This document shows, piece after piece, positions 17,894-27,926 of a stretch of 64,000 nt of DNA. Within the stretch, counting starts at the first letter, position 1. Every line of letters starts with the position of its first letter. Origin of the DNA: Methylocapsa palsarum (GTDB taxonomy: Bacteria > Pseudomonadota > Alphaproteobacteria > Rhizobiales > Beijerinckiaceae); assembly GCF_900114285.1 (NCBI RefSeq), contig NZ_FOSN01000001.1:522011-586010 (forward strand), given 5' to 3'. A model generated the notes under the pieces. It did not search any database and was not told where the DNA came from. It was given only the letters and a program-made list of their open reading frames with translations. The position numbers were made by a program, and so were the translations under genes.

Positions 17894-18691
17894 ATGCCGT
17901 TTTCGTTGAAGCGTGGTGTCGCGGCTGTTCTGGCCGGCGTAGTCCTTCTTGGCGGTGGGGAAGCGTTCGCGCAAGCGGCTCCTCCCGCGAAAAAGCCGGC
18001 GGCGCCCGCGGCCGCGCCAAAAGCTCCGGCAGCTCAACCGGCCCAGGCCCAGCCTGCTCAAGGCCAGCCTGCGCAGGGCGACGCGGCCCAGGGGCAGGCG
18101 CCGCAGGGTCCCCTCCGGGTCGATCTGCAGCCAACCCAGAACGATTGGACGAAGGTTTGCGGCAAGGATCAGGCCGCCAACAAGGAAATTTGCTACACGA
18201 CGCGCGATTTCAGCGCCCAGGCCGATCAGCAGCCGGTTCTCGCTCTTGCGGTTTATGACGTCAAAGGCGACGATACCCGCGTCGTCCGTTTGCTGCTTCC
18301 GGTCGGTCTGATGCTGCGTCCCGGCTTCCGGTTCTTCGTGGATAAAGGCCAGCCGCAGGAAGGCGCCTTCGAAATCTGCTTTCCCAATGGCTGTTTCGCG
18401 GAATCAAAAGTCAAGGGACCGACGATCGACGAGCTGAAAAAGGGGACGCTGCTGGGCGTCGCTGTGAAGAATCAGGTCGGCAACCAGATCACCTTCACGG
18501 TTCCGCTGGCCGGTTTCGGCAAGGCTTTCGACGGGCCGCCGATCGATCCGAAGGTGCTTGAAGAGCAGCAAAAGAAACTTCAGGCCGAATTGCAGAAGCG
18601 CGCGGAAGACGAGCGCAAACGCCTTGAAGCGGCGAAGCCCGACGCGGCCAATCCTGCTCCGGCGGCGCCGGCGGCTCCCGCGAAGCCATAA
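17894..18691 (+). CDS. Invasion-associated locus B (IalB) family periplasmic protein
   Basis: 265 residues from the ATG at 17894 (AAAGGA upstream). A signal peptide ends at AFAQ. An Ala/Pro/Gln low-complexity linker (~residues 27-75) precedes an IalB domain: WTKVCGK, KEICYTTRDF, VYDVKG, LLLPVGLMLRPG, FEICFPNGCFAE. Four cysteines (in VCGK, EICYT, EICF, NGCF) are typical of the family. The C-terminus is a charged coiled coil followed by a Pro/Ala tail. IalB proteins are common periplasmic or outer-envelope proteins in Hyphomicrobiales and are not confined to pathogens. Confidence 0.9.
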   Translation: MPFSLKRGVAAVLAGVVLLGGGEAFAQAAPPAKKPAAPAAAPKAPAAQPAQAQPAQGQPAQGDAAQGQAPQGPLRVDLQPTQNDWTKVCGKDQAANKEICYTTRDFSAQADQQPVLALAVYDVKGDDTRVVRLLLPVGLMLRPGFRFFVDKGQPQEGAFEICFPNGCFAESKVKGPTIDELKKGTLLGVAVKNQVGNQITFTVPLAGFGKAFDGPPIDPKVLEEQQKKLQAELQKRAEDERKRLEAAKPDAANPAPAAPAAPAKP

Positions 18692-18807
18692 GCTTCGCCG
18701 CGCCTGAACCCCATGAATCCGGGGCGCGCGCCGTTGCGGCTCGCGCTTCGCCTGTTTGGCACGCTTGAGGACATGTTCGGCTTGCTTAAGGACAGAGGCT
18801 GCTCAAT

Positions 18808-19542
18808 ATGACCGGACCCGATCGGAGCAAGGCCGAGCCTTGGCGACGAATTGTCGTCAAATTGTCGGGCGAGGCCTTGATGGGCGGCGAAAGCCATGGC
18901 CTCGATTCCTCGACTTTGACCCGGATCGCAATTGATCTTTCCGACGCCGCCGCGCTCGGGGTCGAGGTGGCGGTCGTCGTCGGCGGCGGCAATTTCTTCC
19001 GGGGGATCGCGGGCGCCGACAAGGGCATCGAGCGGGCGCGCGCGGATTCCATCGGCATGCTTGCGACCGTGATGAATGCGCTGGCGCTGGAATTCGCCAT
19101 CGAAAAACAGGGCCAGAGCGCCCGCGCCCTGTCGGCGGTGCCGATGCCCTCGCTCTGCGAGGCCTATTCGCGGCAGGCCGCGCTGCACCATCTCGCCAAG
19201 GGCCGGATCGTGGTTCTTGCCGGAGGGACCGGAAACCCTTTCTTCACGACCGACACAGGGGCCGCCTTGCGCGGCGCCGAGCTCTCCTGCGATCTCATCA
19301 TGAAGGCGACGAAAGTGGATGGGGTCTATTCGGCCGATCCGAAGCGCGATCCGACCGCAACCCGTTATGAAAAATTGACCCACGACGAGGCGATCGCCAA
19401 AAACCTCGCTGTCATGGACACGGCCGCTTTCGCGCTTGCGCGGGAGAACCGAATTCCGATACTCGTTTTCTCCATCCTGGACGCCGGGGCCATTTGCGCC
19501 GCGCTTCAGGGAAAAGGAAGAGCGACGTTCGTTTCGCCTTGA
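18808..19542 (+). CDS. pyrH: UMP kinase
   Basis: 244 residues. Phosphorylates UMP to UDP, a step in pyrimidine nucleotide synthesis. The family markers are VVKLSGEAL, VVVGGGNFFRG, LAGGTGNPFFTTDTGAALR and VDGVYSADPK. It starts the pyrH-frr-uppS-cdsA-dxr-rseP-bamA series. In most relatives rpsB-tsf lie directly upstream; here the neighbour is the IalB-like gene instead. Confidence 0.97.
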   Translation: MTGPDRSKAEPWRRIVVKLSGEALMGGESHGLDSSTLTRIAIDLSDAAALGVEVAVVVGGGNFFRGIAGADKGIERARADSIGMLATVMNALALEFAIEKQGQSARALSAVPMPSLCEAYSRQAALHHLAKGRIVVLAGGTGNPFFTTDTGAALRGAELSCDLIMKATKVDGVYSADPKRDPTATRYEKLTHDEAIAKNLAVMDTAAFALARENRIPILVFSILDAGAICAALQGKGRATFVSP

Positions 19543-19759
19543 ATTCCGGGGGGCGGCGGGGCCCAGGAGGGATTTTTCAAGAGCAGGGGCTTGCTTTTTC
19601 AGGAAGATGAGGTCTTGCCTTCGGCCTTTCGCCGCAGCGACGTCCGGGGAGAGGCGCGGCGGACTGTCGGGGCCCGGGCGTCGGCCGAAGCGCAAGTGCT
19701 GAAACATGCCTGCGGCAGTCTGGGCGCAGCGGGAACCGCACGATTTCGATAAGGGTTTC

Positions 19760-20323
19760 ATGATGAGCGCAGAATTCGATATTCCCGACCTGAAGCGGCG
19801 CATGCAAGGCGCGATCTCGACCTTGAAACATGATCTGGGAGGGCTGCGCACCGGCCGCGCCACGGCCAGTCTTGTCGAACCGGTTCATGTCGACGCCTAT
19901 GGGCAGTCGATGCCGCTCAATCAGGTCGCCACGATCAGCGTCCCCGAACCGCGGATGCTTTCCGTACAGGTCTGGGACAAAGCCATGGTCGGTCCCGTCG
20001 ACAAGGCGATCCGCAATGCGAATCTCGGCTTGTCTCCCACCGTCGAAGGCCAGGTTCTGCGCATTCGCATTCCAGAACTGAATGAGCAGAGGCGCAAGGA
20101 AATGGCCAAGGTCGCCCATAAATACGCCGAGGACGCCCGCGTCTCCGTTCGCCACGTCCGCCGCGACGGACTCGACACGTTGAAGAAACTGCTCAAAGAC
20201 AAAATCATCAGCGAAGACGATGAAAAGCGGCACGAAGGCGAAGTCCAGAAATTGACCGATCAGAGCGTCAACGAGATCGACCAGGCGCTGGCGGCAAAAG
20301 AAAAGGAAATCATGCAGGTTTGA
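19760..20323 (+). CDS. frr: Ribosome recycling factor
   Basis: 187 residues from the first of two tandem ATGs at 19760, with AAGGG upstream; this is the standard family length. Family sequence includes [34 protein letters not shown] and [20 protein letters not shown]. With EF-G it splits post-termination ribosomes. A 217-bp spacer separates it from pyrH. Confidence 0.97.
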   Translation: MMSAEFDIPDLKRRMQGAISTLKHDLGGLRTGRATASLVEPVHVDAYGQSMPLNQVATISVPEPRMLSVQVWDKAMVGPVDKAIRNANLGLSPTVEGQVLRIRIPELNEQRRKEMAKVAHKYAEDARVSVRHVRRDGLDTLKKLLKDKIISEDDEKRHEGEVQKLTDQSVNEIDQALAAKEKEIMQV

Positions 20324-20496
20324 TTCATGAAGATTTGCGATAATCATCGCGCCGCCGATTGCGGGCCGATGTTGACTGGCGATCTGCGACAGTTGAATTT
20401 CATTGCGCTCCGGAAACGAACGATCATAGTCCATCCTGCGAACCGAGAGCGGCCGCGGGAAAGTCTGTTGAAGATTTAGAGAGGCGGCGGAGAATC

Positions 20497-21312
20497 ATGC
20501 CAACGGCTGCGGGCCACCGGGCCATCACGACAGCAAGCATGCTCACGGCTGAAGGGGGGCTCGAACTGCGGCCGCGCCTTTCGGAAATTCCCGCTCATGT
20601 CGGCGTCATCATGGACGGCAATGGCCGATGGGCGGCGAGCCGTGGCCTGCCGCGCATCGAAGGGCACAGGCGCGGGCTTGAGGCTCTGCGGGAGACGGTT
20701 CGGGCAGCAATCGATTTCGGGCTCGACTATCTGACGGTCTACAGCTTCTCGATGGAGAACTGGAACCGGCCGATTGAGGAAGTCACCGATCTGATGGGCC
20801 TCCTGAAGCGCTTTATTCGCAATGATCTCAAGGATTTACATAAGGCTGGCGTGAAGGTCAGGGTGATCGGCGCGCGCGATAATCTGAAACCCGACATCCG
20901 GGCCTTGCTGGTCGAGGCCGAGGACATGACCCGAGCCAACACGGGCCTGACCCTGATCGTCGCCTTCAATTACGGCAGCCGGCAGGAAATCGCGGCGGCG
21001 GCCAGGGCTCTGGCCGAAGACGTCCTGGCTGGCCGCGTCAAGGCGTCCGACATCGATGAAACTCTCCTCGCCCAGCGGCTCGACACCGCCGGGCTTCCAG
21101 ATCCCGACCTCATCATCAGGACCTCGGGCGAACAGCGTCTTTCGAATTTCCTGATGTGGCAGGCGGCCTATTCCGAATTCGTGTTCCTGCCGATGCATTG
21201 GCCCGATTTCGACCGGCGCGCGTTCGCGTCCGCGCTTCATGTGTTTTCAGAGCGCGAGCGCCGCTTCGGCGGGGTGACGGCGCGCGGTCAAGCTGATAAA
21301 GTCAAATCATGA
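20497..21312 (+). CDS. uppS: Undecaprenyl diphosphate synthase (cis-prenyltransferase)
   Basis: 271 residues from the ATG at 20497 (GGAGA upstream). Condenses isopentenyl-PP onto farnesyl-PP to build the C55 lipid carrier for peptidoglycan and LPS. Markers: [19 protein letters not shown] with the catalytic Asp, [13 protein letters not shown], and [18 protein letters not shown] with the C-terminal PMHWPDF. Its stop overlaps the cdsA start by 4 bp, so the two are translationally coupled. Confidence 0.96.
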   Translation: MPTAAGHRAITTASMLTAEGGLELRPRLSEIPAHVGVIMDGNGRWAASRGLPRIEGHRRGLEALRETVRAAIDFGLDYLTVYSFSMENWNRPIEEVTDLMGLLKRFIRNDLKDLHKAGVKVRVIGARDNLKPDIRALLVEAEDMTRANTGLTLIVAFNYGSRQEIAAAARALAEDVLAGRVKASDIDETLLAQRLDTAGLPDPDLIIRTSGEQRLSNFLMWQAAYSEFVFLPMHWPDFDRRAFASALHVFSERERRFGGVTARGQADKVKS

Positions 21313-22319
21313 GCAAGGCACGAGGGAAACCGGTCCGGTTCTCCAACGCGAACGGCAAGTCCGGCGCAAAAGCGAGCTTGCCGAACGGCAAGCCGACGGC
21401 CACGTCCGCCGCGCAGACAGGGAACGAGACCGGCGACGCGCCTGCCGAGAAGCTGCATGCGGCGCTGACGACAGCGGCTCCGCCATATTCCGCCCACTAT
21501 GCTCCGACGCAGGATCTCTCCACGTCGAAAAAAATGTCCGATTTGCTCCCGCGCGCGGCCTCGTCCCTGGTTCTGATGGCGCTCGCTCTGGGATCGGTTT
21601 GGCTGGGAGGAGAGGCCTTCTCGGTCATATGGCTCGCCGCGGCCTTCGCCATCGTTTACGAATGGCAAAGCATCATCGCCACGGCCCGGCTGCTTCCGCG
21701 CATCCTGATCGCCGGCCTCGCGCTGGTTCTTGCGGGTCAGTTCGCCAGCAAGGGTTCGCCTGGCTTCGCGAGCTACATTATCGCCCTCGGCGGCGTGTTC
21801 GCCGCGTCAACGGCCGGGCAGGGGCGTCGGATCTGGGCTTTCGCGGGATTGGCCTATGCGGGCGCCCTGCTGGTTTCAGTCACGGCGCTCTATCATTCCG
21901 CGGCTTTCGGAGCCGGATTTATCCTTTGGCTCTTCGCCACCGTCTGGGGGACGGACGTGTTCGCCTATTTCGGCGGCCGGATGATTGGCGGACCGAAATT
22001 GTGGCCGCAGATCTCCCCCTCCAAAACCTGGTCCGGGACGTTGCTTGGCGTGTTCGCCGGGGCGCTCATCGGCTCGGCGGTCGGGTTCGGCGGAATTGGC
22101 CATTCGATCGCGACCCCGCAATTGTTTGGTCTTGGCCTTCTCACAGCGCTCGTCTCGCAAGGCGGAGACCTTTTCGAATCGTGGGTGAAGCGTTACTTCG
22201 GCGTCAAGGATTCCAGCGTCCTTATTCCAGGTCATGGCGGATTCATGGACCGGCTTGACGGATTCGCCGCGGCGGCCGCCTGCGCGGCCCTGGTCGCGGC
22301 GTCGCGACATATGCTGTGA
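21309..22319 (+). CDS. cdsA: Phosphatidate cytidylyltransferase
   Basis: 336 residues from the ATG overlapping the end of uppS. The signature [12 protein letters not shown]…[12 protein letters not shown] and multiple membrane helices identify CDP-diacylglycerol synthase, which makes the precursor of phospholipids. The first ~75 residues are a hydrophilic Ala/Thr/Lys stretch unlike the core family; a second ATG at 21534 would give a 261-residue protein of the usual size. The coupled start is preferred because of the ATGA overlap, but the alternative is real. Confidence 0.93.
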   Translation: MSKARGKPVRFSNANGKSGAKASLPNGKPTATSAAQTGNETGDAPAEKLHAALTTAAPPYSAHYAPTQDLSTSKKMSDLLPRAASSLVLMALALGSVWLGGEAFSVIWLAAAFAIVYEWQSIIATARLLPRILIAGLALVLAGQFASKGSPGFASYIIALGGVFAASTAGQGRRIWAFAGLAYAGALLVSVTALYHSAAFGAGFILWLFATVWGTDVFAYFGGRMIGGPKLWPQISPSKTWSGTLLGVFAGALIGSAVGFGGIGHSIATPQLFGLGLLTALVSQGGDLFESWVKRYFGVKDSSVLIPGHGGFMDRLDGFAAAAACAALVAASRHML

Positions 22320-22531
22320 TCGGGATGTTTGGATTGGGATGATTTGCGTCGGGCGCGTTTTGCGATAGCTTGGCGCGGTGGCTCCGCCATGCTTGCCCGC
22401 CCGCCAGTTCGCCGTCCCAGTTGGTCGTCCAATTGGTCGTCATTGTCTGCGCCGCGTCTCCGGGTGCGTTCCAGATCCCGGCAGGCGTCGGCTGAAATGG
22501 CTCCAAAAGACAGAAAAGTGAATTTATCTCT

Positions 22532-23767
22532 ATGGAGACAGTCCTCGAGTTCCGGCGCGCGAAGGCGTCCGATTGTGAGCCGCGCAGCGTCGTGATCCTC
22601 GGCGCCACCGGCTCCATTGGAACCTCGACGGCCGATATCATTGCGGGCGCCGACGGCGACTTTCGGGTGGAGGCGGTCGCCGGAGGCCGCGATCCGCAAG
22701 CCCTTGCCCGCGTCGCCCGCAAACTCGGGGCAAAATTCGCGGCGCTCGCCGATCCCGCTGGATTTGGCGATCTCAAGGACGCTCTGGCAGGGACCTCGAT
22801 CGAGGCCGCGGCGGGAGCGGACGCGGTCGTCGAGGCGGCGTTGCGGCCGGCGGACGTCGTGATCGGCGCGATCGCCGGCAGCGCCGGGGTGGAGCCGACT
22901 TATGCCGCGCTTTCGGCGGGGCGGACCGTCGCGCTCGCCAACAAGGAATGCCTCGTCTGCGCGGGGCCGGCGTTCATGCGCCAGGCCGCGATTTCCGGGG
23001 CGAGGCTGCTGCCTGTCGATAGCGAGCACAACGCCATTTTCCAGGCGATGGGCGACGCGACGCTGGACTCGATCGAAATGATCACGCTGACGGCGTCCGG
23101 CGGCCCGTTCAGGACCTGGACCAGCGAAGCCATCGCCAGGGCGACGCCCGAGCAGGCGCTCAATCATCCCAACTGGGCCATGGGTCCCAAAGTCACGGTG
23201 GATTCGGCCGGGCTGATGAACAAGGGCCTTGAGGTGATCGAGGCTCATTATCTGTTCGGAGTCGAGGCGGCGCGCCTCGATATTCTGATCCACGCCCAAT
23301 CCGTCGTGCATGGCCTTGTCGCGTTCACGGATGGATCGGTCTCGGCGGGACTCGCCGCGCCGGACATGAAGGTGCCGATCGCGCATTGCCTGTCCTATCC
23401 GGACCGCATCAAGACCGCGGCAAGGCGTCTCGATCTGGCCACCGTCGGGCAATTGACATTCGAAAAACCGGATTTTGGCCGCTTTCCGGCCTTGCGCGTC
23501 GCGCTGGAGGCCTTGCGAACCGGGCGGGGCCTCCCCACTGTTTTAAATGCAGCGAATGAGATTGCCGTGGAAGCCTTTTTGAATCGGCTGATCTCATTCC
23601 ACGATATTGCGAAGCTTGTCGAGAAGGCGTGCGATTCGGCGTTGTCCGATGGCGTTGCTCGCGAACCCGAGTGCGTCGCCGATGCGCTCGCCATCGATCG
23701 GATTGTGCGGGAGCGAACGCGGGGCCTTCTGGCGGAGTCCTACGGGCGCCATTTTTCTGGGCATTAG
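22532..23767 (+). CDS. dxr: 1-deoxy-D-xylulose-5-phosphate reductoisomerase
   Basis: 411 residues. Second enzyme of the MEP isoprenoid pathway, converting DXP to MEP with NADPH; it feeds the adjacent uppS. Markers: the nucleotide motif ILGATGSIGTSTAD, ALANKECLVCAG, VDSEHNAIFQ (metal/substrate site), MGPKVTVDSAGLMNKGLEVIEA, and the C-terminal NAANEIAVEAFL. A 213-bp spacer follows cdsA. About 15 residues precede the usual first strand. Confidence 0.96.
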   Translation: METVLEFRRAKASDCEPRSVVILGATGSIGTSTADIIAGADGDFRVEAVAGGRDPQALARVARKLGAKFAALADPAGFGDLKDALAGTSIEAAAGADAVVEAALRPADVVIGAIAGSAGVEPTYAALSAGRTVALANKECLVCAGPAFMRQAAISGARLLPVDSEHNAIFQAMGDATLDSIEMITLTASGGPFRTWTSEAIARATPEQALNHPNWAMGPKVTVDSAGLMNKGLEVIEAHYLFGVEAARLDILIHAQSVVHGLVAFTDGSVSAGLAAPDMKVPIAHCLSYPDRIKTAARRLDLATVGQLTFEKPDFGRFPALRVALEALRTGRGLPTVLNAANEIAVEAFLNRLISFHDIAKLVEKACDSALSDGVAREPECVADALAIDRIVRERTRGLLAESYGRHFSGH

Positions 23768-23971
23768 TTGCGAGCAGCCGGCGGAGCCGTTTGCTCCATC
23801 AGGCCTGTCGCCGAAGGACACTCGCGAGAGGGAACGCCTCGAGCGCAGCGTATGCGCCGTATGGCCCGGGGTTTGCTGAGAGTTTAAAACGTCCGCAATG
23901 GCTAAGAATCCTTCTCTTCATTTCGGATTTTAAGGTTTGGTCAGGAGTTTCCGGTCTCGATAGGAGTTTCG

Positions 23972-25117
23972 ATGTCGATTCTAACGCATTTCGCGTCTCT
24001 AGCAGGTTATATTATACCTTTTATTTTCGTCTTGAGCTTGGTCGTATTCTTTCACGAGCTTGGCCATTTCCTCGTTGGTCGGTGGTGCGGCGTCAGGATT
24101 GACGCGTTTTCGCTCGGCTTCGGCCCTGAAATTTTTGGCTTCTATGACCGGCACGGCACGAGATGGAGATTGGCGGCTCTGCCGTTGGGCGGTTACGTCA
24201 AATTCCACGGCGATGCGAACGGGGCGTCGATGCCTGACGGAGCGGCGGCGGCTTCAATGAACGCCGAAGAGCATGCGACGACGTTCGTCGCCCAGAATGT
24301 CTGGAAACGCGCCGCGATCGTCGTCGCCGGTCCTGTCGCCAACTTTATCCTGGCGATCGTGATCTTCACCGGCATTTTTTATGTCAGCGGCCGGGGCATG
24401 CTTCTGCCCGTCGTGGAAAACGTCGCCCCGGAGAGCGCGGCCTCCGCCGCCGGCTTCGAGCCAGGAGATTTGATCCTGGCGATCGACGGAAACAAGATCA
24501 AAAGCTTCGAGGACATGCAGCGCGTCGTCCAGACTTCCAGCGACGCCATGCTGACATTCAGGGTCGAGCGTGAGGGAAAACAGCTGGACCTCGTCGCGAC
24601 GCCGCGCCGGAAGGACGTCGTCACGCCGTTCGGGACCACCCGCGTCGGAGTTCTGGGCGTCGAGGCGAAAGGCAAGCCTGAAAACTGGCATGTCGAACAT
24701 TACAGCCTCGCCGATTCCTTCCTGCGCGCCAATGCGGAGACCTGGTATATCGTCTCACGGACCGGGTCCTATCTCGGCGGTCTCGTGATGGGCAAGGAAT
24801 CCACGGATCAGCTGTCCGGACCGCTCCGGATCGCGGAAGTGTCGGGGGAAATGGCGAAGATCGGCCTCGCGGCCTTGCTCAACCTCGCTGCAATTCTGTC
24901 GATTTCAGTGGGAATTCTGAACCTGCTTCCGATCCCGCTGCTCGATGGCGGCCATTTGTTCTATTACGCCGTCGAAGCCGCGCGCGGAAAAGCGCTGAAC
25001 GAAAAGGCGCAGCAGTTTGGTTTTCGGGTCGGCATCAGCCTCGTGGCGGGGTTGATGTTTTTCGCCACCTACAACGACATCTTGCGCCTCACGCGGCAAT
25101 TGATGCGATTGGGTTGA
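23972..25117 (+). CDS. rseP: Site-2 protease RseP (RIP zinc metalloprotease)
   Basis: 381 residues. An inner-membrane zinc protease that clips signal proteins such as anti-sigma factors within the membrane. The metal motif HELGH is at residues 28-32 in the first helix, a single PDZ domain is visible (PESAASAAGFEPGDLILAI), and the second metal motif NLLPIPLLDGGHL lies in a late helix. It stands upstream of bamA, the usual order. A hairpin terminator follows at 25153. Confidence 0.95.
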   Translation: MSILTHFASLAGYIIPFIFVLSLVVFFHELGHFLVGRWCGVRIDAFSLGFGPEIFGFYDRHGTRWRLAALPLGGYVKFHGDANGASMPDGAAAASMNAEEHATTFVAQNVWKRAAIVVAGPVANFILAIVIFTGIFYVSGRGMLLPVVENVAPESAASAAGFEPGDLILAIDGNKIKSFEDMQRVVQTSSDAMLTFRVEREGKQLDLVATPRRKDVVTPFGTTRVGVLGVEAKGKPENWHVEHYSLADSFLRANAETWYIVSRTGSYLGGLVMGKESTDQLSGPLRIAEVSGEMAKIGLAALLNLAAILSISVGILNLLPIPLLDGGHLFYYAVEAARGKALNEKAQQFGFRVGISLVAGLMFFATYNDILRLTRQLMRLG

Positions 25118-25152
25118 TCGGCTTTCCGGGCAAAACAAAATCACGATGAAGC

Positions 25153-25181
25153 AAAGGGTTAACCCTAAGAGTTAACCCTTT
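25153..25181 (+). terminator. Intrinsic terminator after rseP
   Basis: An 11-bp perfect stem (AAAGGGTTAAC paired with GTTAACCCTTT) with loop CCTAAGA, ending in a T tract. It lies 36 bp after the rseP stop, in the 260-bp gap before bamA. It suggests that bamA is at least partly transcribed from its own promoter. Confidence 0.7.
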
Positions 25182-25378
25182 TCTCACTGCAAAGCGTGTC
25201 TTGTTCGCAACGGCGGCGCAAAATCAGGAGCCATAGCCGAATCTTGATTTGCAGGGGGGGGCAAACCCTGTAGAAGCGAAGCTCAGGGCTTGTTCAACGA
25301 CAGAGGCCCAACGAACGTCAGCCAAGCATTTTGGCGTTCGGGCAGCCGGCGTTGAGCCATATGGGGACCGGTCTTCCG

Positions 25379-27823
25379 ATGCAGTTCATGCGTACTCTAC
25401 TCAGCCGGCTCACCCTGTTCCTTTGCGCTTTCTTGATCCTGACCTACGGGATCTCGTCAGCTTTCGCAGCCGGAGTTGTCGTCCAGGGCAACCGGCGAGT
25501 CGATTCCGAGACCATCCAATCCTATTTCACCGGCTCCGATCAGGCCGCGGTCAACAAGGGCGTGAAGGATCTTTACGCGACCGGTCTGTTTACCGATATC
25601 AAAGTCCGCCGGGACGGCGGAAGCGTCGTCATCGTAGTGACCGAGAACAACACGATCAACAGGGTCGCGTTCGAGGGAAACAGCAAGGTCAAGACCGAGA
25701 CGCTCGCCGCCGAGGTTCAGTCCAAGTCGCACGGACCCTACAGCCCGGCGACGGTCGACGCGGATATCGAGCGGATCAAGGACGTCTATCGCCGTTCCGG
25801 ACGGGCTGCGGCCAAGGTCACATCTCGCACCGTTGATCTGCCGAATGGGCGCCTTGACGTCGTCTTCACGGTCGACGAGGGCGATAAAACCGGCGTCAAG
25901 ACCATCAATTTCGTCGGCAACGAGGCCTATTCCGCCGGCAAACTGCGCGATCTCATGCAGACGACGGAAATGAATTTCATGTCGTTCTTCAAGACGTCGG
26001 ACGTCTACGATCCGGACCGGATCGCCGCGGATCTGGAACTGATCAGGCGGTTCTATCTCAAGAACGGCTATGCGGATTTCCGCGTCGTCGGGTCCGACGC
26101 GCAATTTGACCCGGCTCTCGGCGGCTACGTCATTACGATTACGGTCGAGGAAGGCCCTCAATACACGGTTGGCCCCGTGGAGGTGGAATCGCATCTACGC
26201 GATATCGACGGTGAATCGCTCCGTCCCCTGGTGCGGCTTTCGACCGGAGAAATCTACAATGGCGAAATGGTCGAAAAGACCGTCGACTCTTTGACGAAGG
26301 AAATCGCCAAACACGGATATGCGTTCAGCCAGGTCCGCCCGCGCGGCGACCGCGATCCCGCGACCCGGACGGTCAGCATCGCGTTTGTGATCGACGAGGG
26401 ACCGCGCGCCTATGTGGAGCGGATCGTCATCCGGGGCAACACCCGGACTCGGGACTATGTCATCCGGCGCGAATTCGAGATCGGAGAGGGCGACGCCTAC
26501 AATCGGGTCATGATCGACCGGGCCGAACGGCGTCTCAATAACCTCGGCTATTTCAAAAAGGTGAAGATCACCAACGAGCAAGGCTCCGCGCCCGATCGCA
26601 TCATCGTGATCGTCGATGTCGAAGACCAGCCGACGGGAGCGTTGTCGCTGTCGGGCGGTTACTCGACCTCGGACGGGTTCATCGCGGAAGTGTCCGTGAC
26701 CGAGACGAATTTCATGGGCCGCGGCCAGTATGTGAAGCTTGCGGTCTCCGAAGGCCAGTACGCCCGCGGCATCGAGTTCAACTTCACGGAACCCTATTTC
26801 CTCGGCTATAGGATCGCCGCCGGCTTCGACGCCTACGCCAAGCAGTCGAGCGTCAACCAATATTCGTTTTACCAGAGCAATGTGACGGGCGGCACGATCA
26901 GGCTTGGTCTGCCGATCACCGAGGAACTGACGTTCTCGCCGCGCTACTCGATCTACAACACCAACATCACCATTCCGAACACGACGGCTCACCCCTATAA
27001 CGATTGTAACAACCCGATCTGGGGAACGACGCCAGGGTTCAACGGAACCGATCCCTATTACAACAACAGCTGCTTGACCAATGGCGAGGCGTCGCTGGCT
27101 TTGAAAGAGGCGGCTGGAAATACGCTGACCTCGATGGTCGGCTACACGCTGAATTATAATACGCTGGACAACAACAGGAGCCCCACGGCCGGGTTCTTCG
27201 CCGAACTGCGTCAGGACATCGCGGGAGCGGGCGGCGATTCCAAGTTCGTGCGCACCACCGGCGAGATCCGCTATTACCGTGAGATCTACGATCAGATCGT
27301 CGGAATCGCACGGGTCCAGGGCGGCGACATCTTCAGCTTCGGCGGCAACCAGCTCCGGATCGTCGACAACTTCAATCTGGGTCCGAGCCTTGTTCGCGGG
27401 TTCGCTCCGAACGGCATCGGTCCGCGCGACATCAGCTCGGGTTATTCGTCCGGCAACGCGCTCGGCGGCACGACCTACTTCGGAGCGAGCCTTGAAGTTC
27501 AGTTTCCGATCTTTGGCCTGCCGCGCGACCTTGGCCTGAAAGGCGCCCTCTTCGCCGATGCGGGCACGCTTTACGGCTACAACGGCAAGACCAATTTCAG
27601 CTCCAATGGCGTCTGCACGCCCAACGACGCCGCGCCCCTGTACACCCAGGGCAATTGCCTGGTTCTCGGCGCGAATACGAGCCAGATCCGTTCCTCCGTC
27701 GGCGCCTCGATCATCTGGGCGTCGCCTTTGGGGCCGATTCGCTTCGACTTCGCCAAGGCGATCACCAAGAACCAATACGATCAGACGCAGTTCTTCCGGT
27801 TCACAGGTGGGACCACGTTCTAG
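25379..27823 (+). CDS. bamA: Outer-membrane assembly factor BamA (Omp85)
   Basis: 814 residues from the ATG at 25379, which opens a signal peptide ending at SAFAA; further upstream starts exist. Five POTRA repeats (starting VVQGNRRVDSETI, each ~80 residues) are followed by a beta-barrel domain with the Omp85 segments GPSLVRGFAPNGIGPRD and IGPIRFDFAKA-like (here LGPIRFDFAKAI). It ends with a terminal Phe, the signal for outer-membrane insertion. BamA folds other barrel proteins into the outer membrane. Confidence 0.96.
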   Translation: MQFMRTLLSRLTLFLCAFLILTYGISSAFAAGVVVQGNRRVDSETIQSYFTGSDQAAVNKGVKDLYATGLFTDIKVRRDGGSVVIVVTENNTINRVAFEGNSKVKTETLAAEVQSKSHGPYSPATVDADIERIKDVYRRSGRAAAKVTSRTVDLPNGRLDVVFTVDEGDKTGVKTINFVGNEAYSAGKLRDLMQTTEMNFMSFFKTSDVYDPDRIAADLELIRRFYLKNGYADFRVVGSDAQFDPALGGYVITITVEEGPQYTVGPVEVESHLRDIDGESLRPLVRLSTGEIYNGEMVEKTVDSLTKEIAKHGYAFSQVRPRGDRDPATRTVSIAFVIDEGPRAYVERIVIRGNTRTRDYVIRREFEIGEGDAYNRVMIDRAERRLNNLGYFKKVKITNEQGSAPDRIIVIVDVEDQPTGALSLSGGYSTSDGFIAEVSVTETNFMGRGQYVKLAVSEGQYARGIEFNFTEPYFLGYRIAAGFDAYAKQSSVNQYSFYQSNVTGGTIRLGLPITEELTFSPRYSIYNTNITIPNTTAHPYNDCNNPIWGTTPGFNGTDPYYNNSCLTNGEASLALKEAAGNTLTSMVGYTLNYNTLDNNRSPTAGFFAELRQDIAGAGGDSKFVRTTGEIRYYREIYDQIVGIARVQGGDIFSFGGNQLRIVDNFNLGPSLVRGFAPNGIGPRDISSGYSSGNALGGTTYFGASLEVQFPIFGLPRDLGLKGALFADAGTLYGYNGKTNFSSNGVCTPNDAAPLYTQGNCLVLGANTSQIRSSVGASIIWASPLGPIRFDFAKAITKNQYDQTQFFRFTGGTTF

Positions 27824-27842
27824 ACCGGGCTCGATCAGCGGA

Positions 27843-27877
27843 CCTCGCGTCAGGGGACTTCGGGCCCCGACGCGAGG
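27843..27877 (+). other. Strong stem-loop between bamA and lpxD
   Basis: CCTCGCGTC (27843-27851) pairs with GACGCGAGG (27869-27877); inside, GGGG (27853-27856) pairs with CCCC (27865-27868) around an ACTTCGGG loop. No T tract follows, so it may be a transcript-stabilising structure or a poor terminator rather than a classical one. Confidence 0.5.
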
Positions 27878-27926
27878 CCGATCGCAGCGAGCCGGGATCC
27901 GAAGCAATGGTGCGCCGAAGTCCCGC

